In this document: in pieces, positions 1-10,140 of the stretch
Position numbering within the stretch: position 1 is the stretch's first letter
Layout of the letters: every line of letters begins with the position of its first letter
Source: Parietichytrium sp. I65-24A
Lineage: Eukaryota > Sar > Bigyra > Thraustochytrida > Thraustochytriidae
Direction: 5' to 3'
DNA: 64,000 nt
NCBI GenBank assembly: GCA_012862575.1
Contig: BLSF01000013.1
Coordinates: forward strand, 434,001-498,000
The notes under the pieces: generated by a model
What the model saw: the letters and a program-made list of their open reading frames with translations, nothing else
Told to the model about the DNA's origin: nothing
The model's database searches: none
Position numbers and translations under genes: made by a program

Positions 1-1200
1 TTGTCGCGCGTTAGAGAAGAAATTTGGAGTGACTTCGGTAGAGTATGTGCCAGGCTTCGACGCAGGTGTCATGAAGACACTCATTGTCAACTTTTCGTTG
101 AGGTTCTTCTTTGCTTCTGCTAACGTTTCCATGTCCTTTTCTGTCTTTGATACCATAGTTTAGGGAAGAATGACATCGGCGATGAAGGAGCATCAGCAAT
201 CAGTAGCGCGTTGGAAAGGAACAATGCGTTGACTTCACTGGTGTACGTGCTACCTTAGACAAGAAAGAGCACTTGCTTACTTTTCTCACGATTATACGTT
301 ACATTGAAATAGTCTTTCGTGTAATAAAATTGGTTGTGAAGGAGCATCAAAGATTGGCCGCGCATTGCAAAAAAACACTAACTTGGTTGTGTTAGAGTAT
401 GTCTGACTTTCTCTCACACGGAGGTTGTGAAAGCTGTTTGCAAATCGCTAGCTGTTTTCGAGCTTTATTGCTAACGATCTCATTCTCCTGAATATAGTCT
501 TGGGCAAAACATGATTGGCGATGAAGGAGCATCAAATATCGGTCACGCCATGGAAAAGAACTCTGCACTCACTTCGTTGAGGTACGTGAGGCTTTGACGC
601 ATTTGTGTCGTTCTGATCCCTCTCGTGCTTTGTTGCTGAACAGTGCAGGTCTTTGTAAATATAGTCTTGAAAAGAATAGGATAGGCAGTGAAGGAGCGTC
701 AACGATTAATGACGCGTTGAAGAAGAATACTACGCTGACTTCGATAGGGTACGCGAGTTTAACATCGTTTGTTATAAGTGGAACATCGTTCGTTATAAGT
801 GGAATATTCTCCAAACTTTTTGCTGCTCTGGTACTGATGCATTCCTGCGTTTTAAAATAGTCTTTCATTCAATTTCATCCCGAATGAACGAATAATCGCG
901 ATCCATCGCTCGTTGGAGAAGAACATTATGCTGGCTACGTCATTTGTATGACTGCAACACCGGATTCATCCGAAGAAAAAATCGTTTTCTCAGCTGCGCA
1001 AGCATCTCAAAATTAGAGAAGAAGAAATTTCACTCGAGGGACTTGCCGGGTGTGCTCGGAAATGCATAATGCGGGGTAAGAAGACTCGAAGATACAAGGC
1101 AGTGCAACGAATCCTTGACATCTTTGGCATCCACTTCTATCTACTCCTCTCCTGCCTTTGCAATGCATGCATGGCATGTATTCTGTCTGATTTATCCTGA
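1..1200 (+). CDS. Leucine-rich repeat protein, 3' part (multi-exon, 5' end outside the window)
   Basis: Seven exons are read: 1-42 (partial), 159-242, 313-396, 498-581, 665-748, 861-945 and 994-1200, ending at TGA 1198-1200. Exons 159-242, 313-396, 498-581 and 665-748 are each exactly 84 nt and encode one 28-residue ribonuclease-inhibitor-type LRR with the pattern L-x-x-N-x-I-G-x-E-G-A-x-x-I-x-x-A-L-x-x-N-x-x-L-T-S-L. All introns between them are phase 2 with GT(A/G) donors and TAG acceptors (116, 70, 101, 83 and 112 nt), some with TGCTAAC-like branch points. The sixth repeat exon is diverged and is one base longer if its GT donor at 946 is used; that shifts to phase 0 and joins in frame to a last exon with a Lys/Arg/Glu-rich, then hydrophobic, tail. 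Such LRRs (NLRC3/RNI type) are protein-interaction scaffolds. No partner or N-terminal domain is visible. The repeat exons are secure; the last two exons are tentative. Confidence 0.7.
761..802 (+). repeat. Two-copy 21-bp tandem repeat inside an LRR-gene intron
   Basis: Two adjacent 21-nt units (761-781 and 782-802) differ at one base (T/C). They lie in the intron following the 665-748 exon and lengthen it to 112 nt. This is probably a local slippage duplication. Confidence 0.85.
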
Positions 1201-3284
1201 CCGTTTCTGAGTCCCCAAGTTGTAAACATTAAGACTGTTGTAGTACTCATTTTCAGAAGTGCCTTGCAAAACGCTCCTGCATTTCGTGATTGCTTGGTTA
1301 GTTTCTCTTCTCAAAAACAATTTCATTGGACGAATCGTTTCTTATTCTTTTTCTCTCGGATGTATAAAAAAAGGGAAGGGGTCGCACATCACTGCTCTAC
1401 TCTGACTCGCTCATTGAAGAACTATCAAAGTGACATGAACAAGTGCTCTCAATTTTCGGAGAAAATCTACACGCAAGAGCACTGCATTGAACCCATCGCT
1501 TTTGACTTCACAACCAAAAAAAAACAAGTAAGTCTCGCAAAAAGTCTTTCCACCAACTCCGCTGTCTGTGTGACGTGTTGCCAGTTTCAGGACAACATCG
1601 ACCTGGGGTGTGATACTGACGCTGCAATTCATACTGTTCTCATTCGTATGCTGCGCTCGTCAATGCCAAGCAAATCTCCGTGTTGAGAGTTTTGGTTCAG
1701 TGATGCCTGTATGGCCAGTCAGTCACTGACAGGTTTTCTTTTTTCATTCCATTCCATTCTCTATGTATTTTATGTTGGTGTACAAACATTGTATTGTATT
1801 GTAAATTGTAAAACACAGGTTAACCGTTACACAGGTAGTACTCAGTCTATATAACACAGTACCGAACATTACACTGGCAGTAAAGTGCAGTGAGTAGCGA
1901 TAGTATTAGTGCCTATTTTTAGTAATAGTATACTATAATATTTCTAGTATTAAACGGACAAATGCATTCGCAAGGAAAGGTAGAGAAGCAAGTACCGGTA
2001 TGGCAACAAAATTGAAACAAGAAGTTGAATCAAAAAAGTCACTTTTCATGAATGGATGTACAGAAAAGGTTATGGAAGATGGAGGGGTTGGAAACATAAA
2101 GTTTGTAAGTTTGATACCAAGAGCCACCCCCCCACCAGTCTCACGAAAGAAGCTTGCTAGCTTAGGCGTCGCACACAACACAAGAGAGAGGGGCTGATTG
2201 GAGGTACTCACTTTCACTCTCAGCCTCAGATCAAAGCAACCTTATCCCGATTCTCGTGGCTCAAGGTGGCTGGCTGTCCGCCCCCTGTGCTGTCCCTCTT
2301 ACAACTTCGTGGGCATGGCGTACCGCTGTGGCGTGACACATCATCGTTGTCGTTTTCACCCAGTGCATACATCATAGTATGTTCGTTGGAAATCGATGAC
2401 TGGTCCAGAATTCGACGGCCTACTCTTATCTCTCATGACCGCGGTCTTTTACGGCCTTTTGCGACGAATCAATTTGTAGGTCACAAATGTGTCCATTGAC
2501 AAGTCGGAGGAGAAGTTCACTTTCTGCGAATTTCTGCTACCGAGTCAGTAGTGGCATCTCCTAATTCGTTCACGATCGTTTGCTCAGTTTGCTCAGTTGA
2601 GGTGACGGAAGGTGTTCTAAGTTCCAAACCCGTTTGTCCATAGCCTACACAGCCCCCGATCAGCACAGTGGACCAAAAGAGAGCCGTTTGTAACTCTTTT
2701 ATTCAAAAATGTCTGAAAGGGTGCTTCAGCCGCGCGATCTTGCTCCTGTTTCACAATTCAAGACCCTGTGGTTTATTTTACTCCCTGAAGATAGGCGCGA
2801 AAGTCGACAAAGAGTAGGACATTTTTTACCAGTTCTGAATATCGTTAAAACCTTTTGATAACGCATTATTACGAGTTGAGAAAGGAGAGGAGTCGGGACC
2901 CGTTCTGGGGCTGCGATGAAGACTGGGATGTACATATCGCATGAATCGAACTAGAAGTTCCATTTTTCTGTTTGCCTTGCACTGTCGACAGGAACGACAA
3001 ACGAGAACGCTTCCGGGACACAGAAAAACAAATATGGAAAGACCGGTTGCGTCTGCCTTTCGATTCTCGTCGTCTTAAGGAAGACTTTGGGGTCTTGTTT
3101 ACCTGCGCTTTGTCACAGAAGGGCAAAGTTAAAGATTTTTAAGAACTTGGAAGTGAAAAATGCGCAACTTTAGTTTAGGGGACACCATCCGACTCCTAAA
3201 CCCCGCTGATTCCTCAGTCCTCTGTCTGAACGCGATAAGGACCCGAACAAATCCCAAACGAGCCAGTCAGAGCCTCGCTATCAA
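1201..3284. other. Intergenic, no supportable gene
   Basis: About 2.1 kb between the LRR gene and the class C receptor. Open frames at 1264-1686 (+, 140 codons) and 2000-2197 (+) have no recognisable domain and composition like the surroundings. An AT-rich stretch at about 1735-1970 has short TTGTA and AGTAT repetitions. No tRNA, promoter element or transposon end was recognised. Confidence 0.6.
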
Positions 3285-5666
3285 ATGATGTTGTCAAACT
3301 TCCACTTTGCGATCCTCATCGGTATTTTCGCGTTAAGGCCTACGTGCGGCGGAGGGACTTTGAAATACTCGTGCGCTGAAGATGACGCGAATTGCTGTTT
3401 CAGCGAAACAAAGTGGCCAAAAGTAAATGGAAAGCGCTTCAGATGCGAGAAGGTTGACGGGGAGTACCCATGTGCGGTCAAACTTGGAATCAATTCGTGG
3501 GCAAGCTCGTCTCTGAATGTCCATCTTGCTGCAATTTTCATCGAAGAGTTTTTGGGATATCCAGTCGAGATATTCGAGACCGAGATTGCGCAAAACTCTG
3601 CCAGCGATGCAAGAGACGGAATGTGGCCGCGGCTTGAAGAGGGCGTAATAGACGCAATTCTGGAAGTCTGGGCGAGCGGACACAAGTCCAACTATGACGA
3701 ATACGTCATTGAGAGGGGAACTGTCATGGATGCGGGTTCTCTGGGGCCAACAGGCAAGATCGGCTGGTTCGTCCCGACTTTTGTTTTGGAAGACCATGGC
3801 CCTTCCTTGGAGTATTGGCGAGTTCTAAAGGAAAACGCCCAGTTGTTCAAGAATCCAAAAGATAACGCAACTTGCTGTCCTTCAAACCTCTACGAAACCA
3901 ATAGTTATACCGAGTATCCTTGCATGCCTTCGGAAGAGCTCCTGGGCACACCTGTGTCAGCTGGTGGCTATGCCACCTCTGCGCTTTGTGATGCCGATCT
4001 GGAGCTCGTGGTTCCGACCTACGGTGGAAGGTTCGTCGCCGGAGCGCCGGATTGGAGCCAAGTTGACGACCAGCTGATCAAAAATCTCGATTTCAATTTT
4101 ACGTTGGAGTTTGCGACTCAAGAGAAGTACATTATCGAGCTCGTAGAACAATCCATCGCGAAGCGAGACCCCGTAGTGTTCTACTTTTGGAAGCCACACT
4201 CTCTCTTTCAGCTACACAGTCTAACAAATATCATGCTCCCACCATTTTCTCAGTCAGTATGGGAGAGTGATCACATTGACTGCGATTATCCCACGGAGAC
4301 TTTGTACAAAATCCTTGGGACATCGTTGACAGAGATAAAGCCTGACGTTGTAGTGTTTCTCACAGCTTTTCGATACGCTTCGACAGCGCAACAAGAAGAA
4401 ATGCTAGTCAAGGCATTGAACGAATCAATTTCTCATCGTGATATAGCATGTGAGTGGGCAACTGAAAATGAGCACACCTTCGAAATGTGGACCAATGCAA
4501 CCACAAACCAGTTTGAAGGAAAGGTGTGGTTGGGCGAGAGCCTTGAGCATTCTTACGTCACATGCGGCTGCAACAGCGAAGCAGTACAGGCAGTGTACAA
4601 GGTTTACAATAGCAGTGCGCATGTGGCCCAAGGATTGGTCTCCTGGGAAACCCCTATTGACATTTGCGCTCTAGAGAACCCAGCAAGTTCAAACACCACC
4701 TACAAGTCACGTTGGACAGCTTTGCAATTCCCCATTACGCGAGAGGCCATTGAATTCTCATGCTCATACGTTCCTGAGGAGCATGGAGCAAGTACAGCAA
4801 TCAAATCCATCGCAATGGCAGCAACACTCCTCTTCTTCCTTTTTGGCTTGGCAGTTGTAGCTTTCAGGGCGACCCCAGCAATTAAAGCAGCCCGAATGTG
4901 GACAATGTTGGTCTTTTTGCTTGGTGCAGCACTTTTGAACATCTCATCGACATTGGGGATCGGCGAAGTTTCTAGCACGAAGTGCCTTGCTCGCGCGTTT
5001 CTTGCAATTACAGGGTTTGTCTTCTTCAGTGGAACTCTTTTGCTCAAGCAATACATCATCACCTCTCTCATGCGTGTCAAGTACAAGCTTGACCGAAAGG
5101 ATGCTAGAAGGAAGACTCTTCTTCTTCGTTATCAGCTAACGCTACTGGTCTGCGTTTCAGCAGTGCTGTGCGGTGTCTGGACTCTTGTGCTCTATTTTTC
5201 TCACAATGGGCCAGTGTCTACGAAGGTACTCGAGGCGAATTACAATGCGAGCGCCCAGATTTGCGACCCAAACTCAGTCTTGCTTATGGTCTACGTCTTT
5301 CTCGGCTTTGTCGTGTTGGTCGTGTCATGCCTCCTGGCACAGCAGACGAGGAATTTTGGAGGATCCATATTTGGGGAAGCAAAGTTCATGTTTTTCAGCA
5401 ACTACAACGCGGCAATGTTTTTCACTTTCGCCATCTGCTTGAGCGTGCTTGACGGAATCCCTATCGTAACGCAGAGCACAGCCGTGTCTGTGTGCATCTT
5501 CTTTGCCACCACTGTCACTGCAATGCTCGTCACTGGGTCACGTCTGTATGCGGGATGGCGGAACATTCAAGTACCGAGAACAACAATATCCGGCCCGTCA
5601 AGTATCGCCCCAGTCTCTGGTGCTGCAGCACCATCTTCGCTGACAGTAGAAACTACCGCGAGGTAA
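3285..5666 (+). CDS. Class C-like 7TM receptor with an OpuAC/ProX-type (glycine betaine-binding) ectodomain
   Basis: 793 residues. A signal peptide covers about residues 1-22. The ectodomain (about 30-480) resembles periplasmic substrate-binding proteins of the quaternary-amine/glycine-betaine ABC class (OpuAC): an INSW segment, a motif around 'WPRLEEGVIDAILEVW', then 'GKIGWFVP' and an 'FYFWKPHSLF' region. Many Cys and N-glycosylation sequons fit an extracellular location. Seven hydrophobic segments follow at about 505-765. Class C hallmarks are present: the TM3 Cys (CLARAFL), a Cys in extracellular loop 2 (QICDPN) and an FGEAKF motif before TM6, like the mGluR/CaSR 'F(N)EAKF' motif. The likely role is a plasma-membrane receptor sensing a betaine or choline-like osmolyte through a G protein; the ligand is inferred from the fold only. 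ATG 3285 is chosen because it begins the signal peptide; the next Met is adjacent. It converges with the importin gene, 218 bp apart. Confidence 0.85.
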   Translation: MMLSNFHFAILIGIFALRPTCGGGTLKYSCAEDDANCCFSETKWPKVNGKRFRCEKVDGEYPCAVKLGINSWASSSLNVHLAAIFIEEFLGYPVEIFETEIAQNSASDARDGMWPRLEEGVIDAILEVWASGHKSNYDEYVIERGTVMDAGSLGPTGKIGWFVPTFVLEDHGPSLEYWRVLKENAQLFKNPKDNATCCPSNLYETNSYTEYPCMPSEELLGTPVSAGGYATSALCDADLELVVPTYGGRFVAGAPDWSQVDDQLIKNLDFNFTLEFATQEKYIIELVEQSIAKRDPVVFYFWKPHSLFQLHSLTNIMLPPFSQSVWESDHIDCDYPTETLYKILGTSLTEIKPDVVVFLTAFRYASTAQQEEMLVKALNESISHRDIACEWATENEHTFEMWTNATTNQFEGKVWLGESLEHSYVTCGCNSEAVQAVYKVYNSSAHVAQGLVSWETPIDICALENPASSNTTYKSRWTALQFPITREAIEFSCSYVPEEHGASTAIKSIAMAATLLFFLFGLAVVAFRATPAIKAARMWTMLVFLLGAALLNISSTLGIGEVSSTKCLARAFLAITGFVFFSGTLLLKQYIITSLMRVKYKLDRKDARRKTLLLRYQLTLLVCVSAVLCGVWTLVLYFSHNGPVSTKVLEANYNASAQICDPNSVLLMVYVFLGFVVLVVSCLLAQQTRNFGGSIFGEAKFMFFSNYNAAMFFTFAICLSVLDGIPIVTQSTAVSVCIFFATTVTAMLVTGSRLYAGWRNIQVPRTTISGPSSIAPVSGAAAPSSLTVETTAR

Positions 5667-5884
5667 AGAAAAAGAAAGAGAACGTAGATTTGCCCTCCTT
5701 TCAATTTGATTCTTTTGGAGCGTTGCAGCTCTGTGAGTGCTTTGGGTCAAAACCTCAGATGGCGAAAAAGAATCAATCTGTTCTGCGAGTTAGAATTCGA
5801 AAACGGTATGATTTTTCAGAGATTTTCAGATTTTGCAAGATCTACGGACATCGGCAACGGAAGGTTCATTGGATATAAAGGTTG

Positions 5885-8800
5885 CTATTCACTCGTTGGA
5901 AGTGCAGAGGTTCCAGGTACATTGGCCACGATCCAAGCGCGAGTTTGCTTGGTCAAAAGTGAATCCTCTTCCACGAATTCGTTCTTTGTTTTGTCGAAGC
6001 CTGTGGACATGCGAGAAACTTCAGCCATCAACTCTGTGATTTTATCCGCAAAAGGCATAAAGTTAGGATCCTGAGCGGCTAAAAAGCTCTTCAGATAGTA
6101 GAAGACGCTGCGAGACTCGAGGGCGTCGTTTTTGATTGGCAAATAGCTCAGGAGCTTAGGAATTGCTGCGTACTGCTTGCGGAAGACTATAGAGCGCATC
6201 AGTGCGCCAATTGCGGTATCACGTGCATAGTGATACGAAGCATTTCGTTTATTGGTTTGCATCTCAATCGCTACGATCAGTGCATTCATGCCTTGGTCGA
6301 CAAACTGGTTGTATGCCTCCCCGCCAAGCTCTGCGCAAATGCCAATGCCGCAAACAGAGGTCTGGCGAATAGCGCTACTTGAGTGGGAGGAGAACTCCAG
6401 AAAGTATTGGGCTGAGGACTGTACAAGAGCTTCCGCGCGCGGTCCACCAAACTCAATCAAGTCTGCCAGCATCACCAGCGCGATCGTCTTCAGGGAGGTG
6501 GTAACGCCCTTCTTCTTCACCGGCTCGCTAAGGAGCCTATGTGCGGTCGGAAGCACCAGCTGCCCAAAAGGTTCGAGTGCAGCATCGCCGTGCACCTTTA
6601 CAATGTAGCCAAGAGCTTCGCAGAGCATCTCCATGACTTCGTGCAAGTTTGCGTTCGTCCACCACGAGCGGCGTGGGCGCTGGAATGCCAAGTCCATGCA
6701 CTTCACAATACCTTGAATAACATTTGGGATATCAGCTGTGTCCAAGCTAAAGATTGGAGGGAAGTTTTCTCGTTTAAAGTTTGGATCGTGGCGAGTGTCC
6801 ACATCAAACTCTTCGACTCCACTGCTGGCGTACGATGATCTGAGAATGTACACAAGCTGGCTAGAGCACGCGATCAAGACGCTGTTCGAAGAGTCGCTGT
6901 CCTCCTCAAACTCCTTGCCGAGACCCATCTGAAGGGTAGCCTCCAGCTCCGCGTCCTCCTCCTTGAGCCTCATGAAATCTGCCTCGAGTGCTTGGATGAC
7001 AGTGGAGATCGCTTCTTTGTACTGAGCCTGGACAAACATGGCATCTTGCTGGGTCAAGGTGCCCTTCTTCTTCTCCTCCAAGAGATACTTGCCAGCAGTC
7101 TGCACGAGCTCTCCAAGGCCGCAGATGGACACCAAGTTGATGTCTGCCGTCAGAAGACCTTGCTCCAGGGAGGCTCCAGTGTCGATGTGGGACTGGAACA
7201 CTTTCATGAGGTCCACCATGTATGGCATGATGCACTTGTCAAGCGCGTACACCGTTTCCTGAAGAATGCGAATGGCGGACTCCTTCTCCTTGACCAAGTA
7301 CGGGGTAAAGGAGTAGATCTCGTCCTCTTGGTCACCAATGTTTACAAAACGCTTGGTGTGCATGTCATCTTCGTCCTCATCGGCGACGTAGTTCTGGAGT
7401 TCCTCCATGTTGACCTTCATCAAGACAGACTTATTTGCCCAGGCGACAAAGCGAGGAAGGATCCTACTCAAAACGCTTGCTTCGACAGTGCCCATACAGT
7501 TGCAGATAATTACAATCAACTCAGCAATCTGGCGATTTCTGTCGTCGTCACCGAGGTCCCAAACTGAGTCCATGTACTTTGCAATCATATTGAAGAGCTC
7601 GTTCGCATCGTTTGCGAAGAGCTCCTTTCCTACCGCACTTCCCATGTACCCAATAGACTGGAGGGCAATACCACGAAGCTCAGCCTGGCGCTCAACCCAC
7701 CGCCCTTGCTCCTTGTTACTGGCTTTCCCGGTCCTGTCAACAAGATTTTCTTGGCGCATGTATACAGTAAAGGCCAAACCCTTGAGGTTCTCGTAGTAAG
7801 GAGCGAACTTGGAACCAATCGCGGTTGCGATGGTGCCGAACGCAGTAAGAATACTGTCCTGGACACCGGTGATGTCTATGGCATCATCTGGCAGGTATGG
7901 GGTTCCGTAATGAGCCACCTGGTTGTCGTAAACGCTGTTGCTGAATTCCAAGAGACGCTTGAGTTTGCCGAGAATTTCATTTGTGATCGGAATATGTGCT
8001 TCGTCAAGGTCGCCACTGTTGAACGCAGTGAAGAATTGGCCAGCTGCTGATGCAGCCTTGTCCAGCAAGGTCCATGCTGTCTTAGAGTTTGAGGTTGGGT
8101 CGTTGAGAATGTTGCAGATAGTTTTCAAAATCGGTTCGCCAAAGGCCTTCTGCAGAGGAAGACGTTCCTCCACCTCCTCATCAAACTCGTGATCTTCTCC
8201 TTCTGCAAACATCTCGTCAACTTCGCAGAACATAATGCACATCATAGTCAGTGTCTCGATACCTACAGACTTGGCGCGAGGGTGCAGTTCTGGTGCCACC
8301 AAAAATGGAAGCATAGCCCCGAGAATCGGCTGCATGTTCTCGTAGAGAATGCGCCCCCCGGTGGAAGTTGCCTGATTCAAGCAGAGCAGGCCAGCGCGAA
8401 TCTTTCGCCAGTCGTTCGTTTGCTGCAGCAAGTCGTTGGTCATTCCAAGCAAGACAGGGAGAGCGCATTTCTCACCGAGATGCTCGCACAGCAAGAAAAC
8501 AGTTCGAGCACCGAATGAAACCATTGTCTCCTCCTCTGCGGCTCCGTCAATGTGATCGTCTTCCAGTTCCTCATCGTCGTCGCCTTCGCAAGGCTCAAGC
8601 ATTGTAATGATGCAGGTCTCAAACAAGGCAATTGTCAAATCCTTGTCCATCTTGGCGACGTTCGGAACATTGGAGACCACGGTCTGGCAAACTTCTAAAC
8701 AAGACTTGCGCACATCCTCTTCTCTGTTTCTATCTTTGGTCACGTTGAGAAGCGGAAGAAATAGCTTTTCCTTCACGCTCTCCTTGACCACGGCCAGTGC

Positions 8801-9553
8801 CGCCAAGGACGAAAAGTCGATCATGGACTCGCACCATTTCAGCAAAAGCTTATCGTCGTTGTAGACGAACTCCAGGACGGAGACCATGGCGGAAAAGACT
8901 GGACCATAAATTCCAGCGTTTTCGTCTTCCACAGTAAGCATAATAGGAGGCACAACTGCCATAGCTGCAACGCGGACAGTGGCGTGATTGCCAGGTGGAT
9001 TGGCAATCAATTTGCAAAGTCCCTCCAGAATCTGGTTTTTGATGTTGTCATCGTTAATCTTGGCTGGGGCGGACTGGAAAGTCTCGCTCATTGCCTCGAG
9101 GGAGTACACTGGGAGAGTTCCATCGTCTCCGTCAAAGTTCGCCATTGCAGCGAGCTCCATCAACAAGTTTGGCCACCGGTCAACGTTCTCCTCGTCAATA
9201 GAGAGTTCTGCCACTACAGCAATTATATGTGCAAGCCTTTTTTTGATGGCAGCTGCGCCAGTGCGGAACCTAGTGAGCAGAGCGCTGCGAAACTGGTCCT
9301 CTTCCGCCCGCGACAGGTGCTTGAACCAGTTCTTTCCCCGTTTGGCCAACTCTGTTCTGAACAGCACTCCCACATGATCGCACAGCTGCTGATCCTCGTG
9401 CGTGAGCAGGATCTGCGCCAAGTTATTCATCGTTCCCACTTCATCGCCGCTCAGCATCTGTCCCAGCGCTCGCTCCGCATTGCTTCGCACCTCATTATCC
9501 GTCTCGCGCAGCGCCTTCCGCAGAATCTCCGCCAGTTGACCGAGCTGCGCCAT
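5885..9553 (-). CDS. Importin-5 / Kap121-type karyopherin beta
   Basis: 1222 residues of alpha-helical HEAT-repeat sequence with the importin-beta-superfamily order. The N-terminus (LAEILRKALRETDNEVR... NAERAL) matches the importin-5/RanBP5/Pse1 first HEAT repeat. Acidic loops occur near residues 325-345 (DDDEELEDD) and 445-458; importin-beta proteins use such a loop around HEAT 8 for RanGTP or cargo release. The C-terminal 'SYLPIKNDALESRSVFYYL' segment matches the end of IPO5 proteins. Expected function: nuclear import of ribosomal proteins, histones and other basic cargo, cycling through the nuclear pore with RanGTP. It is about 120 residues longer than animal IPO5. The frame has no introns. 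The start is the ATG at 9553; upstream lies a long CT block on the + strand (GA on the coding strand). Confidence 0.92.
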   Translation of the reverse strand: MAQLGQLAEILRKALRETDNEVRSNAERALGQMLSGDEVGTMNNLAQILLTHEDQQLCDHVGVLFRTELAKRGKNWFKHLSRAEEDQFRSALLTRFRTGAAAIKKRLAHIIAVVAELSIDEENVDRWPNLLMELAAMANFDGDDGTLPVYSLEAMSETFQSAPAKINDDNIKNQILEGLCKLIANPPGNHATVRVAAMAVVPPIMLTVEDENAGIYGPVFSAMVSVLEFVYNDDKLLLKWCESMIDFSSLAALAVVKESVKEKLFLPLLNVTKDRNREEDVRKSCLEVCQTVVSNVPNVAKMDKDLTIALFETCIITMLEPCEGDDDEELEDDHIDGAAEEETMVSFGARTVFLLCEHLGEKCALPVLLGMTNDLLQQTNDWRKIRAGLLCLNQATSTGGRILYENMQPILGAMLPFLVAPELHPRAKSVGIETLTMMCIMFCEVDEMFAEGEDHEFDEEVEERLPLQKAFGEPILKTICNILNDPTSNSKTAWTLLDKAASAAGQFFTAFNSGDLDEAHIPITNEILGKLKRLLEFSNSVYDNQVAHYGTPYLPDDAIDITGVQDSILTAFGTIATAIGSKFAPYYENLKGLAFTVYMRQENLVDRTGKASNKEQGRWVERQAELRGIALQSIGYMGSAVGKELFANDANELFNMIAKYMDSVWDLGDDDRNRQIAELIVIICNCMGTVEASVLSRILPRFVAWANKSVLMKVNMEELQNYVADEDEDDMHTKRFVNIGDQEDEIYSFTPYLVKEKESAIRILQETVYALDKCIMPYMVDLMKVFQSHIDTGASLEQGLLTADINLVSICGLGELVQTAGKYLLEEKKKGTLTQQDAMFVQAQYKEAISTVIQALEADFMRLKEEDAELEATLQMGLGKEFEEDSDSSNSVLIACSSQLVYILRSSYASSGVEEFDVDTRHDPNFKRENFPPIFSLDTADIPNVIQGIVKCMDLAFQRPRRSWWTNANLHEVMEMLCEALGYIVKVHGDAALEPFGQLVLPTAHRLLSEPVKKKGVTTSLKTIALVMLADLIEFGGPRAEALVQSSAQYFLEFSSHSSSAIRQTSVCGIGICAELGGEAYNQFVDQGMNALIVAIEMQTNKRNASYHYARDTAIGALMRSIVFRKQYAAIPKLLSYLPIKNDALESRSVFYYLKSFLAAQDPNFMPFADKITELMAEVSRMSTGFDKTKNEFVEEDSLLTKQTRAWIVANVPGTSALPTSE

Positions 9554-9669
9554 CCTCTGAGGCCTCTCTCACTACTCACTACTCACAACTTCCGCCGCCC
9601 GCTCCTCGCACGTCCCTCTGCCGACTTTGCTCCACGCGCTGTCCTTCCCTCACACTACTCAGGGCCCTG

Positions 9670-9758
<89 letters not shown>
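9670..9758. repeat. (CT)n microsatellite
   Basis: Nearly uninterrupted CT dinucleotides, broken by a single G at about 9724. A polypyrimidine/polypurine mirror tract of this type can form H-DNA. On the coding strand of the importin gene it reads (GA)n and begins about 115 bp upstream of the ATG. Confidence 0.97.
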
Positions 9759-9763
<5 letters not shown>

Positions 9764-9778
9764 CCTCTGCTCGCCTCT

Positions 9779-9779
9779 N
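9779..9779. other. Ambiguous base (N) in the assembly
   Basis: The only N I noticed in the window. It sits between two CT-repeat blocks, so it probably marks a polymerase-slippage or consensus problem. The true repeat length here is uncertain. Confidence 0.95.
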
Positions 9780-9785
9780 CCGTCG

Positions 9786-9924
9786 CTCTCCCTCCCTCCT
9801 CCTCTCTCTCTCTCTCTCTCTCTTTGTCTCCTGGTGCTGCTCCTCCTCCTCTTCCTCGCTCTGCCTTGTGCTTCCTTTCTCTGTCTCTCTCTCTTTCCCT
9901 CTCTCTCTCTCTCACTCTCTCTCT
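9786..9924. repeat. Interrupted CT/CCT-rich microsatellite
   Basis: Several runs of CT and CCT broken by short TTTG, GGTG and GCTC segments. It continues the pyrimidine-rich block upstream of the importin gene. Confidence 0.85.
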
Positions 9925-10047
9925 GTGCACTCTGTGCCTTCCTTATTTCCTTCACTACTTGGTTGGTTACTTAGTTGGGTGCCACTCACAGTCACAGGAT
10001 GTCACAGGCGAGGCAATCGCTCAACCAGTCGACCACCCGACCAACCA

Positions 10048-10048
<1 letters not shown>

Positions 10049-10092
<44 letters not shown>

Positions 10093-10140
10093 CCTCTCTT
10101 TCCCTCTCTTTCACTCGCTTTCATTCATTCATTCATTCAT
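10049..10140. repeat. Compound microsatellite (TC)n-(TTTC)n-(ATTC)n
   Basis: A TC run passes into TTTC units, then CCCTCTCTTT units, then about five ATTC units. This graded change of unit is typical of microsatellite evolution by point change followed by slippage. Confidence 0.9.

Noticed and set aside
1264-1686. 140-codon open frame on the + strand
   Set aside because: No recognisable domain and no start context; composition is like the flanking intergenic DNA.
9655-9955. Long open frames encoding Arg-Glu or Leu-Ser repeats
   Set aside because: They are translations of the CT/GA microsatellite in several frames, with no independent coding signal.
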